Source: CAVSWN01 sp963770995 (GTDB lineage Bacteria; Acidobacteriota; Vicinamibacteria; Vicinamibacterales; CAVVIG01). Taken from it: a stretch of DNA of 64,000 nucleotides. The DNA is taken from the NCBI GenBank assembly GCA_963770995.1, contig CAVYRS010000001.1, positions 3,286,001 to 3,350,000 of the forward strand, written 5' to 3'. Positions 56,252 through 64,000 of the stretch are shown piece by piece. Numbering within the stretch: position 1 is the first letter of the stretch; each line of letters starts with the position of its first letter. The notes below the pieces were generated by a model that saw nothing but the letters and a program-made list of their open reading frames with translations, ran no database searches and was not told where the DNA came from. A program made the position numbers and the translations under genes.

Positions 56252-57267
56252 CGACTACCTCTGGGATCGATCGGGGCCGGCCGATCCCGACGTCGAACGG
56301 CTCGAGGCGCTGCTGAAGCCGCTGCGGTCCACGCCGCCCGTGCCGGAGCTCCCGCAGCTCCCCGAGACGCGCGGGACCAGCGTGCGCACGATTCGATATC
56401 TGGCGCCCCTCCTCGCGGCGGCCGCCGTCATCGTGCTCATGATCGGCTCGACCTGGCGAGCGACGCGCGGCGCGGCGTCCTTCGAAGTCGCGCGCCTCGA
56501 CGGGCAGCCGCGGATCGGATCGACTGCGCTGGCCGGCTACGGGACGGATCGCCGTTGGACAGACGCTCGTGACAGACGAAGCGTCGCGCGCGCGGGTGGA
56601 CGTCAGCACCATCGGCAACGTCACGATCGATCCCAACTCACGGATGCGTCTCGTGGACACGCGCGATGGCCGGCATCAACTGGCGCTCGACCGCGGCACG
56701 CTGCACGCGTTGATCTCGGCCCCGCCCGGTCAGTTCATCGTGGACACGCCGTCGGCGCGGGCCACCGATCTAGGCTGCGCCTACACCCTGCACGTGGACG
56801 AAGACGGCACGGGCACCATCAGCGTCACGGCCGGCTGGGTCGCGTTCGAGCGCGACGGCCTCGAGTCGTTCGTGCCGGCCGGCGCATCGGCGCGCACCGA
56901 TCCGAAGCGCGGACCCGGGACGCCGCGGTACGACAACGAGAGCCAGGCGTACCGCGATGCGCTGGACGACTTCGACTACGGCGATCCATCGCGCCGGCAC
57001 GACGCGCTCCGGCGCGTGCTGCAACTCGGCGGCAACGGCGACGCGATCACGCTCTGGCATCTCATCGCACGCGTCGATCCCGGCGATCGCGCCGCGGTCG
57101 TGGACGCGCTCGCGGATCAGGCGCCGATGCCGGCGGGGGTTACGCGCGAAGCCGCGCTGCAGGCCGACAGAGCGGCGCTCGACACGTGGTGGGACGCGCT
57201 CGGTCTCGGCGACACCGCATGGTGGCGCACCTGGCGGCAGCCGATGAACACGGTGCCGCAACCGTAG
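56244..57267 (+). CDS. FecR-like anti-sigma/signalling membrane protein, one frameshift
   Basis: About 340 residues. Cytoplasmic N-terminus with ERLEALLKPLRSTPPVPELP, one TM helix near residues 52-70 (YLAPLLAAAAVIVLMIGSTW), then a periplasmic FecR domain: TIGNVTIDPNSRMRLVDTRD, LALDRGTLHALISAPPGQFI, DTPSARATDLGCAYTLHVDE, GTISVTAGWVAFERDGLESF. The C-terminus is HEAT-like (DPGDRAAVVDALADQAPMPA). A frame change near 56555 splits it. It probably restrains the ECF sigma factor and responds to a periplasmic signal. Confidence 0.82.
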
Positions 57268-57318
57268 AGCATTTTCTGTTTCGGTGTAACAAGAACCGGT
57301 ATCGAATGAGGCTGGACT

Positions 57319-57882
57319 ATGCATCGCAGAGAATTTCTCTTCGCTTTGTCCGCGGCGGGCGTGCTGGCTCGAACAACTGACGCGTCAGCCGCGTCGACGA
57401 CGCTCGTGGGACCGAACGAACCGGGGAGCCGACTGATCGTGCGCGGGCGCGTGTTCGGCGCGGACGGCCGCACCCCCGTCGCCGGCGTGCGGCTCTTCGT
57501 CTATCACACCGATGCGCAGGGGCATTACAGCCAGCCGGTGGACAATCCGCGCACGGCGCGCATCCGCGGCACGCTCGTCTCTGCGGCCGACGGCTCCTAC
57601 GAGATCTCGACGATCAAACCGGCGCCGTATCCGGTCCTGCGGCCGGCGTCGCACATCCACGTCCATCTGCAGCCACCCGGCGCGCCCAATCACGGGATCG
57701 ACAGCTTTCTCTTCGAGGGCGATCCGTATCTGACCAGCGCCCAGACGCAGCAGAACGCCGGCCTTGGGCGCTTCTCGGCGGTCATGCGGGAAACCGCCGA
57801 TGCGCGCGGCGTCATTCTCTGCGAGCGCGACATCCGCATCGACCCGGCGCTCTTCGAGCGCAACCGGCTCGTCGGCGAATAG
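57319..57882 (+). CDS. Exported intradiol ring-cleavage dioxygenase-like protein
   Basis: 187 residues. The N-terminus MHRREFLFALSAAGVLARTT is a signal, with RRxFL resembling a Tat motif. Intradiol-type beta-sandwich: LIVRGRVFGADGRTPVAGVR, FVYHTDAQGHYSQPVDNP, IRGTLVSAADGSYEISTIKP. Candidate non-haem Fe(III) ligands Tyr70, Tyr104, His112 and His114 (PYPVLRPASHIHVHL). Members cleave catechol or protocatechuate, though secreted short members may have other roles. It follows the sigma/anti-sigma pair by 51 bp and could belong to its regulon. Complete. Confidence 0.78.
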   Translation: MHRREFLFALSAAGVLARTTDASAASTTLVGPNEPGSRLIVRGRVFGADGRTPVAGVRLFVYHTDAQGHYSQPVDNPRTARIRGTLVSAADGSYEISTIKPAPYPVLRPASHIHVHLQPPGAPNHGIDSFLFEGDPYLTSAQTQQNAGLGRFSAVMRETADARGVILCERDIRIDPALFERNRLVGE

Positions 57883-57889
57883 TCCAGCG

Positions 57890-58257
57890 CTATCGCAGCC
57901 TGAACGTCATCTTGACGTGGATCCGAACCGCGACGGCCTTGGCGTCTTTTTCCCCGGCTTGAACTCCCACTGCTTGAAGGCCTTCACGGCTTCCTCGTCC
58001 AGGCCGTAGACGCTGTCGAGCGACTCGCTCACCTTCACGTCGCCGACCTTCCCATCGTTCCGGACGACGGCCTCGAGCACGACGTCGCCTTGGATCCGCT
58101 GCTGCATCGCCTCCGATGTGTACTCGGCCCGAACCTGCTTGACGACCTGCGGCAGCGTCACGCCGTCGCCGGGGTCGTAGACCGTGGTGTCCTGCGCGTG
58201 GGCAACGGCAAGGCTCAGTAACACGGCCATGGTGACGCGCGACAACAATCGGGACAT
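57890..58257 (-). CDS. TonB C-terminal-domain protein (energy-transducer-like), late frameshift
   Basis: About 122 residues. Signal peptide (RVTMAVLLSLAVAHAQ), then TonB-C: VTLPQVVKQVRAEYTSEAMQ, QRIQGDVVLEAVVRNDGKVG, GLDEEAVKAFKQWEFKPG. As written the frame ends at 57907 with an odd tail. Changing the A-run near 57948 by one base gives DAKAVAVRIHVKMTFRLR with a stop at 57890, the usual ending of this family. It has no N-terminal membrane anchor or proline-rich spacer, so it is a periplasmic TonB-C protein rather than a classical TonB. Convergent with the dioxygenase-like gene. Confidence 0.78.
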
Positions 58258-58310
58258 ATCGCCTCCCTCGCTGGGCGTTTAGACGTCACCCGCATAGAAT
58301 CAGCCTGCAG

Positions 58311-59225
58311 ATGGCGCTCGCGACGGGCACGCGGCTGAACGTCTACGAGATCGTCGCGCCGCTCGGCGCGGGCGGGATGGGCGAAGTCTACCGCGCCCGT
58401 GACACGAAGCTCGACCGCGTCGTCGCGCTCAAGGTCCTGCCCGAGGCCATCGCGTTCGATGCCGATCGCGTCGCCCGTTTCGAACGCGAAGCCAGGATCC
58501 TGGCGTCGCTCAATCACCCGCACATCGCGGGCCTCTACGGGATGGAAGAGTCGGGCGGCCAGCATTTCCTCCTCATGGAGCTGGTCGAAGGCGAGACCCT
58601 GGATCAGAAACTCCGCCATGGCTCATGGCTGATGGCTAATGGCAAAGGGCTCATGGCTGATGGGGCCAACCAGGACGGTCAGCCATCAGCCATTAGCCAT
58701 AAGCCATCTGGCGGGCTCCCCGTCGACGATGCGCTCAACTTTGCCCGCCAGATAGCCGAGGCGCTCGAAGCCGCGCACGAGAAGGGCATCGTCCATCGCG
58801 ATCTCAAACCCGCGAACGTGAAAGTGACGCCGGACGACACCGTCAAGGTGCTGGACTTCGGCCTCGCGAAAGCGATGGGCGTGGAAGAGGCCGCCTCCGG
58901 CAGTGGCGTGCCGGGCCTCACGCATTCGCCGACGCTGACCTTTGCCGGCGCGACCCAGGCCGGAATGATCCTCGGCACGGCGCCGTACATGTCGCCCGAG
59001 CAGGCGAAGGGCCGCGTCGCCGACAAGCGCAGCGACGTCTGGGCTTTCGGATGCGTGCTCTATGAAATGCTGGCGGGACGCCGGGCGTTCGAAGGCGAGG
59101 ATGTGTCGGAAGTATTGGCGTCGGTGCTCAAGAGCGATCCCGACTGGACGGCGCTGCCGTCGAGCGTGCCGCAGACGATCCGCACGCTGATCCAAGGGTG
59201 CCTGAAAAAAGATCGCAAAGAGTGA
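58311..59225 (+). CDS. Ser/Thr protein kinase domain, ends at in-frame TGA, with repeat-derived insert
   Basis: Hanks-type kinase, 304 residues as read. Gly-rich loop LGAGGMGEVYRA (residues 18-29), Lys41 in VALKVL, catalytic loop HRDLKPAN (162-169), DFG (182-184), APYMSPEQ activation segment end, and DVWAFGCVLYEMLAGRRAFE. It stops at TGA (59223-59225), where relatives carry Arg (KDRK-x-R-x-GDI). The same frame continues at once with IGDISTALFLMNQ and the propeller ORF. Residues about 105-135 are encoded by a heptamer inverted repeat in the hinge/alpha-D loop. Acts in the cytoplasm, autophosphorylating and phosphorylating unknown targets. Confidence 0.88.
   Translation: MALATGTRLNVYEIVAPLGAGGMGEVYRARDTKLDRVVALKVLPEAIAFDADRVARFEREARILASLNHPHIAGLYGMEESGGQHFLLMELVEGETLDQKLRHGSWLMANGKGLMADGANQDGQPSAISHKPSGGLPVDDALNFARQIAEALEAAHEKGIVHRDLKPANVKVTPDDTVKVLDFGLAKAMGVEEAASGSGVPGLTHSPTLTFAGATQAGMILGTAPYMSPEQAKGRVADKRSDVWAFGCVLYEMLAGRRAFEGEDVSEVLASVLKSDPDWTALPSSVPQTIRTLIQGCLKKDRKE
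58625..58707. repeat. In-gene heptamer inverted repeat (ATGGCTG/ATGGCTA type)
   Basis: Left units ATGGCTG-ATGGCTA-ATGGC (58625-58643) and ATGGCTGATGG (58653-58663). The right arm GCCATCA-GCCATTA-GCCATAA-GCCAT spans 58682-58707. A perfect 11-bp stem pairs 58653-58663 with 58683-58693. Lies in frame within the kinase gene. Confidence 0.9.
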
Positions 59226-59255
59226 ATCGGCGACATCTCGACCGCGCTGTTCCTG

Positions 59256-61115
59256 ATGAATCAGCGGCAACCGGCGACACCGGAGACGCCAGTGGCCGTC
59301 CAATCGAGACAGCCCCTGTGGCGGCGCGCGATGCTCGTTGCCGCCGGCGTCGTGAGTGGCGCCGCAGCCGCCGGCGCGCTGCTCTGGAGACCTCAGCTCG
59401 CACAGCCGGCGCCCGTGGCGCGTTTCGCGATCGCACTTCCTCAGGGGCAACAGTTGACGCAGCAACGCCAGCCGCTTGCCATTTCGCCGGATGGGCAACA
59501 GATCGTCTATGCCGCCGACGGACGGTTGTATCTGCGGTCGCTGTCGGACATCGAATCGAGAGCGATACCAGGAGCGGACCAGGGCCTCGCCCCCGTGTTT
59601 TCCCCAGACGGACAATCGCTCGTGTTCTGGGCCGATTCGATGATCAAGCGAATCGCCGTCAGCGGCGGCCCGGCTCTGACGATCTGCCAGGTGGGCTCGG
59701 CGCCGTCCGGCATCACGTGGGAACCAGACGGCATCCTGTTCGCTCAAGCCGGGACCGGCATCCTGCGGGTGTCGCCCAACGGCGGCACTCCCGAACCGCT
59801 CGTCCGCGTGCCTGCGAGCGAGGGACTCGTGCACGGCCCGCAGTCGCTGCCCGGCGATAACCTGCTGTTCACGATATTGCGTTCAGTGGCTGATGGATCA
59901 CAACGTCGACTGGGAAGCGCTTTCGCGTGGGATCAAGCACAAGTCGTCGTGCAGTCGCTCAAGTCCGGCCAGCGAAGGACGATCATCGAAGCGGGAACCG
60001 ATGGACGGTACGTCTCGACCGGTCACATGGTGTACGCGGTCGGCGGAACCGTCTTCGCGGCGCCGTTCGACGTGGCGAGTCTCGAGATCACCGGTTCCGC
60101 CGTGCCAATCCTCGCAGGGGTCGGCCGCGCCACTTCCGTCACCGGAGGCGCAGCGGCGCTCTATGCGTTTTCGAGTTCCGGTTCGATGGTGTACGTGCCG
60201 GGTCCCGCGTCGGCCGGCCGCCAGGACGTGACACTGTTCGATCGCACGGGCGGTGCGGAGGCGTTGAAGCTGCCGGCGGGCAGCTACGCGTACCCGCGCG
60301 TGTCGCCCGACGGGAAACGGCTTGCACTCGAAACAAGCGATGGCAAGGACACGAACGTGTCGATCTACGAACTGTCCGGAGCGACCTCGATCAGGCGATT
60401 GACGTTCGGCGGCAACAATCGCTTTCCGATCTGGTCCGCCGATGGCCAGCGCGTGGCGTTTCAATCGGATCGTGAGGGCGATCCGGCGGTCTTCTGGCAG
60501 CCGGCCGACGGCGGCACCGCGGAGCGGCTGACAACGCCCGAGCGCGGAACGGTCCACCTGCCCGAGTCCTGGTCCCCGGGCGACACCTTTCTGTTCAGCG
60601 CCGCGAAGGGTTCCGACGTCTCGCTCTGGACGTTTTCCATCCGGGATCGAAAGGCGACGCCTTTCGGCGACGTCAGGTCGCTCAGCCTTGCGACCGACGC
60701 GGTTTTCTCACCCGACGGCAAGTGGGTCGCCTACCAAGTCGGTGAAGTTGTCCAAGCCGAAGGGACCACGTACATCCAGCCGTTCCCGCCAAACGGAACG
60801 AAGTATCAGATCGCCCGCGGCGGGCGGCCGGCCTGGTCTCGCGACGGCCGGGAACTGTTCTACGTGCCGACGCCAACCCAATTCGTGGCCGTCAAGGTCA
60901 CCACGCAGCCGAGCTTCGCGTTCGGCAATCCGACGCCGGTTCCTCGAGGATTCGGCGTCGCCGATCCCGTTGGCCCGCGGCCGTACGACGTCATGCCAGA
61001 CGGGAGGTTCGTGGGTATCGGTCTAGCAGCTCAAACCGTAAACGTGGGACCGGCGCAGCTTCACGTCGTGCTCAACTGGACAGACGATCTGAAATCTCGG
61101 GTGCGGACAAAATGA
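59256..61115 (+). CDS. TolB/PD40-type propeller sensor half of the kinase
   Basis: 619 residues from the ATG at 59256, in the same frame as the kinase. One TM helix near residues 22-45 (MLVAAGVVSGAAAAGALLW), then periplasmic PD40/WD40-like strands: PLAISPDGQQIVYAADGRLY, GLAPVFSPDGQSLVFWADSM, YPRVSPDGKRLALETSDGKD, FPIWSADGQRVAFQSDREGD, DAVFSPDGKWVAYQVGEVVQ. Ends with HVVLNWTDDLKSR, the usual C-terminus of kinase-propeller fusions (compare the remnant at 24960-25437). Normally one polypeptide with the kinase; here separated by one stop codon. Confidence 0.83.
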   Translation: MNQRQPATPETPVAVQSRQPLWRRAMLVAAGVVSGAAAAGALLWRPQLAQPAPVARFAIALPQGQQLTQQRQPLAISPDGQQIVYAADGRLYLRSLSDIESRAIPGADQGLAPVFSPDGQSLVFWADSMIKRIAVSGGPALTICQVGSAPSGITWEPDGILFAQAGTGILRVSPNGGTPEPLVRVPASEGLVHGPQSLPGDNLLFTILRSVADGSQRRLGSAFAWDQAQVVVQSLKSGQRRTIIEAGTDGRYVSTGHMVYAVGGTVFAAPFDVASLEITGSAVPILAGVGRATSVTGGAAALYAFSSSGSMVYVPGPASAGRQDVTLFDRTGGAEALKLPAGSYAYPRVSPDGKRLALETSDGKDTNVSIYELSGATSIRRLTFGGNNRFPIWSADGQRVAFQSDREGDPAVFWQPADGGTAERLTTPERGTVHLPESWSPGDTFLFSAAKGSDVSLWTFSIRDRKATPFGDVRSLSLATDAVFSPDGKWVAYQVGEVVQAEGTTYIQPFPPNGTKYQIARGGRPAWSRDGRELFYVPTPTQFVAVKVTTQPSFAFGNPTPVPRGFGVADPVGPRPYDVMPDGRFVGIGLAAQTVNVGPAQLHVVLNWTDDLKSRVRTK

Positions 61116-63998
<2,883 letters not shown>

Positions 63999-64000
63999 CT

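Noticed and set aside
59223..59225. TGA recoding (selenocysteine or Trp)
   Set aside because: All other genes use TGA as a normal stop, relatives have Arg here, and no selenocysteine-insertion type structure stands out just downstream.

Overview
This is a GC-rich window from what looks like a soil or environmental Acidobacteriota genome, most likely class Vicinamibacteria. That is an inference from gene content: nine full-length MacB/FtsX-like orphan permeases of the acidobacterial duplicated (ADOP) type, PadR regulators in front of permease genes, a secreted PIG-L deacetylase and a BNR/VPS10-type propeller protein, an Oar-like TonB receptor with a carboxypeptidase-regulatory domain, kinase-TolB-propeller proteins, and bacillithiol genes (bshA, bshB1). 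No rRNA, tRNA, integrase or CRISPR array was recognised.

Layout. 1-7 kb: a left-edge PIG-L deacetylase, a TonB receptor and bacillithiol genes, with many frameshifts. 7-19.8 kb: mixed metabolism and repair (two FAD oxidoreductases, Ada, ketopantoate-reductase-like enzyme, a META lipoprotein, a MazEF-like toxin-antitoxin pair, PyrF, serine hydrolase, GNAT, M19 dipeptidase) and an ABC-2 exporter. 19.8-31.4 kb: four ADOP permeases, a PadR regulator with a clear palindromic operator, and a decayed kinase/propeller remnant. 31.5-43.4 kb: a VOC protein, a WYL regulator, an esterase, an amidase, a REP-associated tyrosine transposase (RAYT) bounded by inverted arrays, a TPR protein, one ADOP, an M48 protease with an uncharacterised partner, and a PEP-mutase-like enzyme. 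43.4-55.4 kb: a LolA-like secreted protein and a compact PadR + four-ADOP operon with no frameshift. 55.4-64 kb: an ECF sigma factor with a FecR-like anti-sigma, an intradiol-dioxygenase-like protein, a TonB-C protein, a Ser/Thr kinase split from its propeller by an in-frame TGA, and a right-edge BNR-repeat protein.

Two features stand out. First, the window is full of short structured repeats of several unrelated families: 18-bp-period GGGGACGGAGGT arrays around the RAYT and at one distant promoter; heptamer runs, often with an inverted second arm; octamer hairpins; and 29-nt REP-like hairpins. Several sit in frame inside conserved proteins (kinase, FAD oxidoreductase, an ADOP, an uncharacterised protein) or form their C-termini (Ada, RAYT, TPR protein). 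Second, the ADOP permeases have no cognate MacB-type ATPase here, and four form one PadR-headed operon.

Many genes in 1-7, 18-24.5 and 29-35 kb carry single-base frameshifts, often compensated nearby, while other long stretches are clean. I read this as patchy consensus quality rather than wholesale pseudogenisation, so broken genes are mostly annotated as one CDS with the shifts noted.
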